This document shows, piece after piece, positions 37,605 through 46,270 of a stretch of 64,000 bases of DNA. The notes beneath the pieces are model-generated. The model had not been told where the DNA came from and did not search any database. It saw nothing but the letters and a program-made list of their open reading frames with translations. The translations under genes and the position numbers were made by a program. Position 1 is the first letter of the stretch. Each line of letters opens with the position of its first letter. This stretch comes from Erythrobacter aurantius (GTDB lineage Bacteria; Pseudomonadota; Alphaproteobacteria; Sphingomonadales; Sphingomonadaceae): contig NZ_CP090949.1 of the NCBI RefSeq assembly GCF_023823125.1, forward strand, positions 1,512,001 to 1,576,000. Direction: 5' to 3'.

Positions 37605-38783
37605 TCAGCCGCGCGCCAATTCCTCGTCCAGAATCTGCGCAATGCGATCTGGATCGGGAAACCCTTCGGCAACCCAGCGGCGTTCCACCGTCTGCATCAG
37701 CCGCGCGACGTGCGGCCCGGCGGCGACCCCGCGCGCGACGATCTCTCCGCCCTTCAGCGGGAAGGCGGGCGGCTCCCACCCGGTAATCATTGCGGTGTCA
37801 TGGTCGAGCAGCAGCAGCCGGTCGATCGCTTGCTCGATGCCGATATTGTAGGCCAGCGTTTGCGGATTTTCGGCATCGCTGCCCAGTCGTTCGCTCGCTG
37901 AAACAAGCCGCGAACGCTGTGCCTTTGACAGGCGCAACCGTGCGGCGACCGCTTCGGCCACTTCGGGCGAGGGCGGCAACAATGAGGCAAGGCGGCGGAT
38001 CGGCGCGGGGGCCTGCGCATTGGCATCCTCGCGCCGGATCAAACGGGCAAGCGCGTCGAGATGCGCGCGGCCGGTTTCGGGCAGGATCACGCCCAGCACC
38101 CCGGCTTCGTGCATCCGCGCCAACGTCGCGTGCGGATCGGGCAGCGCCAGAAGCGCCAGCAACTCCGCCGCGATCCGCTCGCGGCTCAAGCCCTTAAGCG
38201 TTGCCGCCATGGCGGTGCAGGCGGCTTCGGCTTCGGGATCGAGCTCCGCCCCGAACCGCGCCTGAAACCGGTAATAGCGCAGGATCCGCAGATGATCCTC
38301 GGCGATGCGATCACGCGCATCGCCGATAAACCGCACCCGCCGTGCCGTCAGATCGTCCTGGCCGCCGAAATAGTCCGAAATCTCCAGCGTTTCGGGATGG
38401 GCGTAGAGCGCGTTGATAGTGAAATCGCGCCGCGCCGCGTCCTCGCGCCATTCGGTCGCAAAGGCGACGGTCGCGCGCCTGCCATCGGTGGCGACATCGC
38501 GGCGCAGGGTGGTGATTTCGACCGGGCCATCGGCAAGGATCGCGGTGACGGTGCCGTGATCGATCCCCGTCGGCACGGTGCGTATCCCCGCCTGCGCGCA
38601 CAGGTCGATCACCCGGTCCGGCGTGTGCATGGTCGCGCAATCGACATCGTGGACCGCCATTTGCAGCAGCGTGTCCCGCACCGCTCCGCCGACCCAGCGG
38701 ATATGCTCCGCCCCCAGCGCGGCGGTGAGCATACGCAGCCCCTCCCGCCGGGGCCAGTCAGCCGATTTGAGTGCGTCGTTCAC
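37605..38783 (-). CDS. cca: CCA tRNA nucleotidyltransferase (polyA polymerase family)
   Basis: Adds or repairs the 3' CCA end of tRNA without a template. The 392-residue class II enzyme has the head-domain motif RWVGGAVRDTLLQM, the two catalytic Asp of DVDCAT, and ARRDFTINALYAH, followed by a RRVRFIGDARDRIAEDHLRILRYYRF neck. The longer C-terminal helical region is normal. It starts 63 bp after the Nudix gene on the same strand, so cotranscription is likely. Confidence 0.9.
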   Translation of the reverse strand: MNDALKSADWPRREGLRMLTAALGAEHIRWVGGAVRDTLLQMAVHDVDCATMHTPDRVIDLCAQAGIRTVPTGIDHGTVTAILADGPVEITTLRRDVATDGRRATVAFATEWREDAARRDFTINALYAHPETLEISDYFGGQDDLTARRVRFIGDARDRIAEDHLRILRYYRFQARFGAELDPEAEAACTAMAATLKGLSRERIAAELLALLALPDPHATLARMHEAGVLGVILPETGRAHLDALARLIRREDANAQAPAPIRRLASLLPPSPEVAEAVAARLRLSKAQRSRLVSASERLGSDAENPQTLAYNIGIEQAIDRLLLLDHDTAMITGWEPPAFPLKGGEIVARGVAAGPHVARLMQTVERRWVAEGFPDPDRIAQILDEELARG

Positions 38784-38846
38784 GATTGCCCCGCTAGACG
38801 GAAAACTGTGCCTTGGACAAGCTTGCGGTTGGCCGGGATGCGCGAT

Positions 38847-39443
38847 TCAGCTCTGCCATGCGATCCGGCGCGACAGGTTGAACAGGATCGCGGCGGTCAC
38901 GCCCCAGATGCGAAATTCGCCATATTGCATGTCGAGATAGAAGCGTTCCTGCCCGTTCCACATCGCGCTGCGCCTGATCCAGTTGTCGGGATCGAGCAGA
39001 TGCGCCAGCGGCGGATCGAACCACGCGGCGACCTCGCGCGGGTCAGGCTCTATCGCGAGGCCATCGGGCACCACCGCGAGAACGGGCGTCACCGCAAACC
39101 CCGTGCCGGTCAGGTAAAGGTCGGTTGCGCCGATCACGCGGACGTCTTCGGCCCGAATGCCAAGCTCCTCCTTCGCCTCGCGCAAGGCCGCTTCGACGGC
39201 ATCCTCGCCCGGCTCCAGCTTGCCTCCGGGCAGAGCGACTTGCCCGGGATGATCGCGCATTCCGCGTGGCCGCTGTGTCAGCAACACGCTTGGCCCGGCG
39301 GGCTTGTCGACGACTGCTATCAGCACCGCCGCAGGGGTTTGCCGATCACCCTCGGCATGGCGATGATCGATGATCAGGTACGGCGCCTCGCGGGCATGCC
39401 CGCGCGCGTATAGGTCTGCCAGATGATCGAAAAGATCGCTCAT
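38847..39443 (-). CDS. Nudix hydrolase, CoA-pyrophosphatase-like
   Basis: Hydrolase of 198 residues with the Nudix box GGKLEPGEDAVEAALREAKEELG and, before it, the LLTQRPRGMRDHPGQVALPGG motif that marks the CoA-pyrophosphatase (YeaB/NudL) group. That group cleaves CoA and acyl-CoA to phosphopantetheine; assignment of substrate is by family. It lies between cca and the DUF1285 gene, with 7 bp to the latter. Confidence 0.88.
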   Translation of the reverse strand: MSDLFDHLADLYARGHAREAPYLIIDHRHAEGDRQTPAAVLIAVVDKPAGPSVLLTQRPRGMRDHPGQVALPGGKLEPGEDAVEAALREAKEELGIRAEDVRVIGATDLYLTGTGFAVTPVLAVVPDGLAIEPDPREVAAWFDPPLAHLLDPDNWIRRSAMWNGQERFYLDMQYGEFRIWGVTAAILFNLSRRIAWQS

Positions 39444-39450
39444 CCGCCGA

Positions 39451-39999
39451 TCACGCCTTCAGCGAAAACAGCGCACCCTGGCTCGACACGATCCAGTCGT
39501 CGCCATTGGTTTCGAGCGCGATTTCGGCAAGCTGGGTATAGGTCGAACGGTTCAGCCGCGCCTCGCACCCGCGCCGCACGTGAAGATAGATTGCCGGAGT
39601 GTCCGGATCGCCCGCCACGCGCAAGGGATTGTCCGGCCCGGCGATCACCAGTTCATCGGTGTTGATGCGGAAAGCGAGGTCGCCGTCCTTGCGCACGCAA
39701 TCGGTCGCGATGAAGGCGGCGTCTTCGACTTCGATGCTCAATTTCTCAAACGGGGTGACGAGCCAGTGCTGCCCACCTTCATCACGGGTCAGCAGGCCGG
39801 AAAAGGCGCGCACCATCGCCGGACGTTGGATCGGATCGCCTTCGTGAAACCATGTTCCGTCGGCGGCAATGCGCATCTGGCTGTCGCCGACCCGTTCGGG
39901 CGCCCAGCCTTCGACCGGGGGCAGCTTGCGCTGCGCCACCTGCTCGGCAATCTGGGCCAGGGTCAGTTCGGCAAGGTAGGGTGGTGGTTCGTAAGGCAT
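39451..39999 (-). CDS. DUF1285 domain protein
   Basis: Soluble protein of 182 residues matching DUF1285: GDSQMRIAADGTWFHEGDPIQRPAMVRAFSGLL, then a long beta-rich region ending LEIALETNGDDWIVSSQGALFSLKA. The family is widespread in alphaproteobacteria and has no defined role. The ATG at 39999 fits the conserved N terminus; a longer upstream frame overlaps the acetyltransferase gene and is not conserved in type. It ends 7 bp before the Nudix gene. Confidence 0.85.
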   Translation of the reverse strand: MPYEPPPYLAELTLAQIAEQVAQRKLPPVEGWAPERVGDSQMRIAADGTWFHEGDPIQRPAMVRAFSGLLTRDEGGQHWLVTPFEKLSIEVEDAAFIATDCVRKDGDLAFRINTDELVIAGPDNPLRVAGDPDTPAIYLHVRRGCEARLNRSTYTQLAEIALETNGDDWIVSSQGALFSLKA

Positions 40000-40048
40000 G
40001 TGTTGAATACGCGATGCCAGATGCCGGGGTTCCGGGAAAGGTGGTAAG

Positions 40049-40579
40049 TTACCCTTGCCACGGTCCCAGCATGCCTTCGGCGGGCATCGCCGACAGCGCG
40101 GGGCCGCGCGCCAGCAATCGGTGCTGCTCGTAAGGGCCGGGGCAACGCCAGCCGCCCGTTGAGGCCGCCGAGAAACCCCAGCGCCCGTAATATTCGACAT
40201 CCCCGATCAACACCTGCGCGAGCGGCGGCATGCCCGATTTCGCAAGGTTTGCTTCTGCATCGAGCATTGCCGCCATCAGACCGATGCCAAACCCTTCGCC
40301 CTGTCTTTCGGGCAAGACGGCGACCGGGCCGACCATAACGAGCGGGACACCGCGCCCTTCGCGATCGAACAGCGCAATCGGATAACACTGGATCGTGCCG
40401 ACCAGCATCTCGTCTTCGTCCAGCGCGGCAAAGCTGAGCGCTTCAAGCCAGTCCATCCCTTCGCGGATGCGATAGGCGGTGCGCGCGTGACGATCCGGGC
40501 CGAAGGCACGGTCGAGCACTTGCTCGATCATCTCGGGATCAACCGCGACAAGCGGGATGAGAGTGGCGGTCTGATTCAT
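40049..40579 (-). CDS. GNAT-family N-acetyltransferase
   Basis: A 176-residue protein with the GNAT acetyl-CoA-binding loop VGPVAVLPERQGEGFGIGLM and the later LIGDVEYYGRWGFSAA motif, typical of the YhbS-like subgroup. Substrate unknown. It lies 49 bp upstream of the DUF1285 gene and 40 bp downstream of the sugar dehydrogenase gene, on the same strand. Confidence 0.85.
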   Translation of the reverse strand: MNQTATLIPLVAVDPEMIEQVLDRAFGPDRHARTAYRIREGMDWLEALSFAALDEDEMLVGTIQCYPIALFDREGRGVPLVMVGPVAVLPERQGEGFGIGLMAAMLDAEANLAKSGMPPLAQVLIGDVEYYGRWGFSAASTGGWRCPGPYEQHRLLARGPALSAMPAEGMLGPWQG

Positions 40580-40619
40580 TGGAGGGCGCGGTTAGGTGAG
40601 TTTTCGCGCCCTGCCAAGA

Positions 40620-41789
40620 TTACTTACTAATCCGCAGCACACGCCCGCCTTCGCCGTCTTCGGCCACGAAGATGCTGCCGTCCGGTGCCAGCGTCACCGA
40701 ACGCAGGCGGTCGCCCACTTCGTAGCGGCCGACTTCGCGGGCGGTTTCGCCTTCGATGGCAACGTGGACCAATGCCTTGCTGGCAAGGCCTGCGATCAGC
40801 GCGTCACCCTGCCAGTCGGCGAACATCTCGCCCGAATAGAACACCATGTCGCCCGGCGCGATCACCGGGGTCCACCAGATTGCCGGCTTGGTAAAGCCGT
40901 CGTCATCGGTGTGGTCGGGAATGTCGACGCCGTTGTAATTGTCCCCGTTGGAACGCGTCGGCCAGCCGTAATTCGCGCCTTCGCGCACCAGATTGAGCTC
41001 GTCACCGCCTGCCGGGCCGTGCTCGACTTCCCACAGGCGACCTTGTGCATCCCAATCGATGCCGAGAAGGTTGCGATGGCCGTAAGACCAGATTTCCGCC
41101 GTCACGCCGCCTTGTTCGGCAAAGGGATTGCCCGCTGCCGGGGTGCCGTCGAGGTTCAGCCGCACGATCGTGCCCAGCGTGTTGGTCATGTCCTGTGCCG
41201 GGGTCTGTTTCTGGCGATCACCGCTGGTGACGAACATGTATTGTTCGTCGGGCGAGAAGGTGATGCGGTGCGAATAATGCCCGCGCCCCTCGACCTTGGG
41301 GGTCTGCTGCCAGATTACTTCCAGCCCTTCAATGGCACAGAGCATTTGCGCGGTGTCGGGATCGGTGCAGTCGAGCTTTCCGCGCCCGACCACTGCACCG
41401 CGTGTCTCCCCGTCTTCGCCGAGCTGCGCCCAGCTGAGATAGATGGTGCGTGCGCCCATTACTTCGGCTTCGCTGTCCAGAAACGCCACATCGCCGAGGC
41501 CGCCCTGACCGCCAAAGGCGACTTCGGGCACTCCGCTGACATTGACCACCTGCCCGTTGGCAGAGTGCATCAGCTTGAGCGCGCCTTCTTTCTCGGTGAT
41601 GGCGATCCAGTCGGTGCCGGGGATGAATTCGATTGCCCACGGGCGTTCGAATTCGCCCATCGGTGTGACGGTCAGGCTGACTTCAGTCGTGGCGGTTTGG
41701 GTGGTTTCCCCATTTTCCGCATTGGCGCAGCTTGCGAGCGCGAGCGCGGGAAGGGAAAGTGCGGCGGCAAGTTTGGAAAAGGTCTTCAT
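40620..41789 (-). CDS. PQQ-dependent sugar dehydrogenase lipoprotein (sorbosone/glucose type)
   Basis: Periplasmic lipoprotein of 389 residues with a lipobox LALASC and a six-bladed beta-propeller typical of soluble glucose/sorbosone dehydrogenase-like proteins: FERPWAIEFIPGTDWIAITEK, GHYSHRITFSPDEQYMFVTSGDR, WSYGHRNLLGIDWDAQGRLWEVEHGPAGGDELNLV. The expected His and Arg residues around PQQ and calcium are present in those motifs. Actual substrate and need for PQQ are untested. Its ATG and that of the divergent rnhB share a CATG. Confidence 0.88.
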   Translation of the reverse strand: MKTFSKLAAALSLPALALASCANAENGETTQTATTEVSLTVTPMGEFERPWAIEFIPGTDWIAITEKEGALKLMHSANGQVVNVSGVPEVAFGGQGGLGDVAFLDSEAEVMGARTIYLSWAQLGEDGETRGAVVGRGKLDCTDPDTAQMLCAIEGLEVIWQQTPKVEGRGHYSHRITFSPDEQYMFVTSGDRQKQTPAQDMTNTLGTIVRLNLDGTPAAGNPFAEQGGVTAEIWSYGHRNLLGIDWDAQGRLWEVEHGPAGGDELNLVREGANYGWPTRSNGDNYNGVDIPDHTDDDGFTKPAIWWTPVIAPGDMVFYSGEMFADWQGDALIAGLASKALVHVAIEGETAREVGRYEVGDRLRSVTLAPDGSIFVAEDGEGGRVLRISK

Positions 41790-42426
41790 GCTTCAGGTAA
41801 CTCCCGATCCTTCATTTGGTTGCCCCCCATCCTTGCGCGCGCCGTTTGTCATCGGGGTGGACGAGGCAGGGCGAGGGCCGCTGGCAGGGCCGGTGGTGGC
41901 CGCCGCCGTGGTCGTGGGGGCGGGACTACCCGCTGGTGTGGGGGATTCCAAGACGCTTTCCGCCAAGCGCCGGGCAAAGCTCGACGAAGGTATCCGCGCC
42001 TCCTGCGCATGGGCGGTGGCGGTGGTGGAACCGGAAGAGATCGACCGGATCAACATTTTCCAGGCGACAATGGAGGCGATGACGCGGTGTGTGCGCGATC
42101 TGTGCGCGCTTTTGCCCGATGCCCCGCAGGAAGTGCTGATCGACGGCAACCAGACGCCCGAAAGGCGCTGCGCCGAATGGCGCTGGCCCGCGCGTGCGAT
42201 CATCGGCGGGGACGGCCGCGAAGTGGCGATCGGCGCGGCGTCGATCATCGCCAAGGAGTGGCGCGACCGGCTGATGATCGAAGCCGCAGTGCGCCATCCC
42301 GAATATGGTTGGGATCGCAACAAGGGCTATGGAACGCGCGAGCACATGGAAGCGTTGCGTGTGCATGGACCCACACCCTTGCACCGCCACAGCTTTGCCC
42401 CCGTCGCGCAGGCAAACCTTTTGTGA
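41788..42426 (+). CDS. rnhB: ribonuclease HII
   Basis: Removes ribonucleotides from RNA-DNA hybrids. The 212-residue protein has the catalytic Asp-Glu pair in VIGVDEAGRGPLAGPVVAAAVV, later GDSKTLSAKRR and IDGNQ, and the fourth acidic residue region SIIAKEWRDRLM. The start at 41788 has GGAAAAGG in front of it. That site is inside the divergent dehydrogenase gene, because both starts share CATG. It is close to the CaCA exchanger gene (29 bp). Confidence 0.92.
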   Translation: MLQVTPDPSFGCPPSLRAPFVIGVDEAGRGPLAGPVVAAAVVVGAGLPAGVGDSKTLSAKRRAKLDEGIRASCAWAVAVVEPEEIDRINIFQATMEAMTRCVRDLCALLPDAPQEVLIDGNQTPERRCAEWRWPARAIIGGDGREVAIGAASIIAKEWRDRLMIEAAVRHPEYGWDRNKGYGTREHMEALRVHGPTPLHRHSFAPVAQANLL

Positions 42427-42455
42427 AACCGTCGCGCTTCGATTAAGGGCGCGCG

Positions 42456-43382
42456 ATGCTTGAAGCGATACTACTCAGTCTGGGCGGGCTTGTCGGCCTT
42501 GCCATTGGCGGCGAATTGCTGGTGCGCGGGGCCGTGGGCATCGCGCAGAAACTGGGCGTGTCGACGCTGTTCACCGGGCTGGTGATTGTCGGCTTTGCCA
42601 CCAGCATGCCCGAAATGGTGGCGAGCGTGCAGGCCGCGCTGTCCGGTTCGCCGGGGATCGCGTGGGGCAATATCGTCGGGTCGAACATCGCCAACACGCT
42701 GCTGATCCTCGGCGCTTCGGCGCTGATCATGCCAATCGCGCTTTCGGGCATCGGGCGGCGCGATGCGGTGGTGGCGCTGGCGGTGACGCTGCTTTTGTGG
42801 GGGCTGGCGCTAACGCAGATCGGCGCGGTCTGGATCGGGATCGCGCTGCTGGGGCTGATCGTCGCCTATATCGTGTGGCGGTATCGCCATCCGGGCGCGG
42901 CACCAGTGGACGAGGTAGGGGATGACGACCAGCCGCAAAGCGGAGTGATCGCATTCGGCCTGTTCGCTGTCGGTCTGGCGATACTCGTGGCGGGCGGCAA
43001 TGCGCTGGTGACGGGGGCGATCAGCCTTGCGACCATTTTCAAGGTGCCGGAAACCGTCATCGGCCTGACGATCGTCGCGGTCGGAACGTCGCTGCCCGAA
43101 CTCGCCGCATCGATTGCCGCCGCGCTGCGGGGCAAATCGGGCCTTGCGCTGGGCAATGTCGTCGGCTCGAACATCTACAACATCCTGCTGATCGGCGGCG
43201 CAACCATGACCATCGCGCCAAGCCCGGTTTCGGCCGATCTAGCCGGGTTGCAGATGGCGCTGTTGACCGCCAGCGCGGTGATGCTGCTGGCGCTCTTGTG
43301 GTTCGCGCGGAGCATCGGGCGGATGATCGGCGCGGTGCTGGTCGCGGCATTCGCGGCGAATGTGGTGTTCGTCTTCAGCTGA
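42456..43382 (+). CDS. calcium/sodium antiporter (CaCA family, YrbG-like)
   Basis: Integral membrane exchanger of 308 residues with two homologous halves. The alpha-repeats are visible as VIVGFATSMPEMVASVQAAL...NIVGSNIANTLLILG and VAVGTSLPELAASIAAALR...NVVGSNIYNILLIGG. An acidic cytosolic loop (DEVGDDDQPQ) separates the halves. This matches the K+-independent Ca2+/Na+ exchangers. It ends by overlapping the convergent membrane-protein gene by 8 bp. Confidence 0.92.
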   Translation: MLEAILLSLGGLVGLAIGGELLVRGAVGIAQKLGVSTLFTGLVIVGFATSMPEMVASVQAALSGSPGIAWGNIVGSNIANTLLILGASALIMPIALSGIGRRDAVVALAVTLLLWGLALTQIGAVWIGIALLGLIVAYIVWRYRHPGAAPVDEVGDDDQPQSGVIAFGLFAVGLAILVAGGNALVTGAISLATIFKVPETVIGLTIVAVGTSLPELAASIAAALRGKSGLALGNVVGSNIYNILLIGGATMTIAPSPVSADLAGLQMALLTASAVMLLALLWFARSIGRMIGAVLVAAFAANVVFVFS

Positions 43383-43914
43383 CGCTTTGGGCTGCCACGG
43401 GACGCCTGACCTGCCAGATCCAGTCGGAATAAACGCCGCGCGGGCGCCGCAGATGGGCGATTTGTCCGGCGGTCATGGCGAATATCTGCAGCCAGCCGGG
43501 GCCCATCACCATCAGCCCGTAAACGAAGATCATCAGATCATCCGTGCTCGCGCGCACGACATGGCCCATGACGGCGATCACCTGAAGCCCGGCGATCCAG
43601 AACACGTATCGACGGTTTGCAATCAGGGCGAGACCGACAAAGCCGATCAGCAGCAGTCCGTCCACCAGAAAGGAGTTCCAGTTCACACCCGACCACAGAG
43701 CCAGCGTCGCTTCAGGCGTTTTCTCTGTGTTGATCGATAGGTATCGGCTGAACTCGACGACGATCAGCCAGACGCTTATGGCGATCTTTTCCGGACCGCC
43801 GCCCCACAGCAGAGCGGTGACGAGCAGGATGATCGTCCATGTTTCCTGCAGGCTGACCCGCCATTGGCTTGTCCAGCGCAGGATGTTGAAAATTTCGCCG
43901 AAAAAATCAGCCAT
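43375..43914 (-). CDS. membrane protein of unknown function, coupled to a HTH regulator
   Basis: A 179-residue protein with several hydrophobic segments (TIILLVTALLWGG, ISVWLIVVEFSRYL, SFLVDGLLLIGFVGLALIA, VFWIAGLQVIAVMGHVV). No family recognised. The ATG at 43914 overlaps the last 8 bases of the HTH regulator gene, so the pair is translationally coupled and the protein is probably a partner of that regulator. Confidence 0.65.
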   Translation of the reverse strand: MADFFGEIFNILRWTSQWRVSLQETWTIILLVTALLWGGGPEKIAISVWLIVVEFSRYLSINTEKTPEATLALWSGVNWNSFLVDGLLLIGFVGLALIANRRYVFWIAGLQVIAVMGHVVRASTDDLMIFVYGLMVMGPGWLQIFAMTAGQIAHLRRPRGVYSDWIWQVRRPVAAQSVS

Positions 43915-44305
43915 TCGCACTCAACGCATCGTTCAGGGTGACGGCAAACTGAGTCAGTGCGACAAGGGTGACTGCGAGCATCAACGCCGCGACACAGATC
44001 GCCACCAGCCTGTAGAGCAAGGGGTGGGGTGTATTGAGCAACTGTGGCACAAGGCTTTCATCGCCCGTGCCCGCTGCGTCGCCCTGATCCTCCTGCGCTT
44101 CCGACTGGGTCAGGCCCGCTTCCAGCGCCTTCTGATAGGCCGCGACGATGCCCGCCTGCGTGTCGACTTCGAAGCGGTTCTTGAGCGCCCGGATGATCTG
44201 GTTGACCCGGCTTTCGGTCAGCTCGAGGTCTTCGGCAATCGCAGCAATCGTCATCCTCGCAAGGAGACGATCGGCAACCTCACACTGTCGTTTGGTCAGC
44301 TGCAC
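43907..44305 (-). CDS. LuxR-type HTH protein with a C-terminal membrane helix
   Basis: A 132-residue protein. Residues 1-60 form a LuxR/GerE-type helix-turn-helix (MQLTKRQCEVADRLLARMT...DLELTESRVNQIIRALKNRFEVDTQAGIVAAY). A Gln/Asp-rich linker leads to one hydrophobic helix near the C terminus (LLYRLVAICVAALMLAVTLVAL). It is therefore a probable membrane-tethered DNA-binding regulator with no receiver domain. The membrane protein coupled to it may be its sensor or anchor (inference). Confidence 0.75.
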   Translation of the reverse strand: MQLTKRQCEVADRLLARMTIAAIAEDLELTESRVNQIIRALKNRFEVDTQAGIVAAYQKALEAGLTQSEAQEDQGDAAGTGDESLVPQLLNTPHPLLYRLVAICVAALMLAVTLVALTQFAVTLNDALSANG

Positions 44306-44699
44306 CGGTCAAGCGCACTCAAATTTTTTGTGTAACAAAATCATATACCTAAGTATCTCTACAGACTGTAGTGCAGATTTCTACAGATTGGAATCAATAT
44401 CGAAGCGCAGCAGATTTCGGGCACCCGAAGGGTCGCAGGGGAGATTGTTCACGCGAGGGCACGAACTCTCCAGTCGGCGTTGCGAGTTTTGTCCGTGCCT
44501 TGGCAAATCCTCGATCAACTCATCAATCTCCTCCCCGGGCGCCGACTGGAATTTCGCAGCACGAATAATTCGAGCCGCCCCCGAACAAAGCCTGCAAGCG
44601 AGTCCTTCACGCAACACCACCCGATCTGGAGTCCCACCAATTGCCAGGGACTCAACATCTAGTGGGGTCACCTTTCGTTCCGCGCTGCCATTAGCGTCC

Positions 44700-44718
44700 T
44701 TTACCAAGTGTTAACCAT
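44700..44718 (+). promoter_or_regulatory. CtrA box of ccrM
   Basis: TTTA at 44700-44703, seven bases (CCAAGTG), then TTAACCAT at 44711-44718. Compared with the CtrA consensus TTAA-N7-TTAA one base differs, and the downstream TTAACCAT is the classical half-site. It lies 93 bp before the ccrM start, like the CtrA-activated ccrM promoter of Caulobacter. Confidence 0.65.
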
Positions 44719-44747
44719 AAACGCCGAGAACCAAAGCGCTTGACGCG

Positions 44748-44763
44748 GAGTCCGCGAGGACTC
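44748..44763 (+). promoter_or_regulatory. pair of GANTC methylation sites in the ccrM leader
   Basis: GAGTC at 44748-44752 and GACTC at 44759-44763 lie between the CtrA box and the ccrM start. They are substrates of the enzyme encoded downstream, so methylation state could feed back on its own expression, as described for Caulobacter ccrM. Confidence 0.6.
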
Positions 44764-44777
44764 ATGCCTGTGGATAA

Positions 44778-45950
<1,173 letters not shown>

Positions 45951-46069
45951 TCGGGCCTATCGTTGTTCGCGCGAGTGCCGGAATGACGATAACCCCTTGC
46001 GCCGTGCTGTCCTACATCCCGCCATCACGCTAAGATGGCGGGCATGGAAATCGCATCCTCTCCCGGCCC

Positions 46070-46212
46070 AAAGGTTACACTTTGCATGAGCAAAGCGTTA
46101 CGCTTTGCGCCCCGAAAGGTGACGCTTTCGCCCGTTCGGGTGCCACTTGCCGGCTCAGTGGTGACACATCGCGGGGTAAAGGTGACACTTTCCCGCCAAA
46201 GGGTGACACAAT
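46070..46212 (+). repeat. array of seven phased 14-bp repeats between ccrM and folP
   Basis: Seven versions of AAAGGTGACACTTT are set at regular intervals: 46070-46083, 46092-46106, 46115-46128, 46136-46149 (degenerate), 46157-46170, 46178-46191 and 46199-46212. Centres are about 22, 22, 21, 21, 21 and 21 bp apart, close to two turns of DNA. Each unit is partly palindromic (AAAG...CTTT). The array lies 59 bp upstream of the folP start. It could be a multi-copy operator, or the multiple terminal repeats of a lost IS21-like element; a frame through it (46035-46274) shows the same period as seven-residue repeats with VT/VTL and ends in a 4-bp overlap with folP. Confidence 0.8.
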
Positions 46213-46270
46213 CGCGATTCTTTCCCTTGGACAGTGTTCCACATGTTCCATCCTGTAGGAGTTCCGGCCT

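Noticed and set aside
44381..44707. A 108-codon minus-strand frame with a TTG start upstream of ccrM
   Set aside because: No ribosome site, no recognisable domain, overlaps the CtrA box region; looks like open intergenic DNA.
46018..46042. Hairpin CCCGCCAT/ATGGCGGG after ccrM as a terminator
   Set aside because: No T-tract follows on either strand; it may be a stable 3' end stem but not a classical intrinsic terminator.
46234..46252. GTTC-N5-GTTC near folP as a second LexA box
   Set aside because: The spacer is five bases, not the seven needed for the alphaproteobacterial LexA operator.
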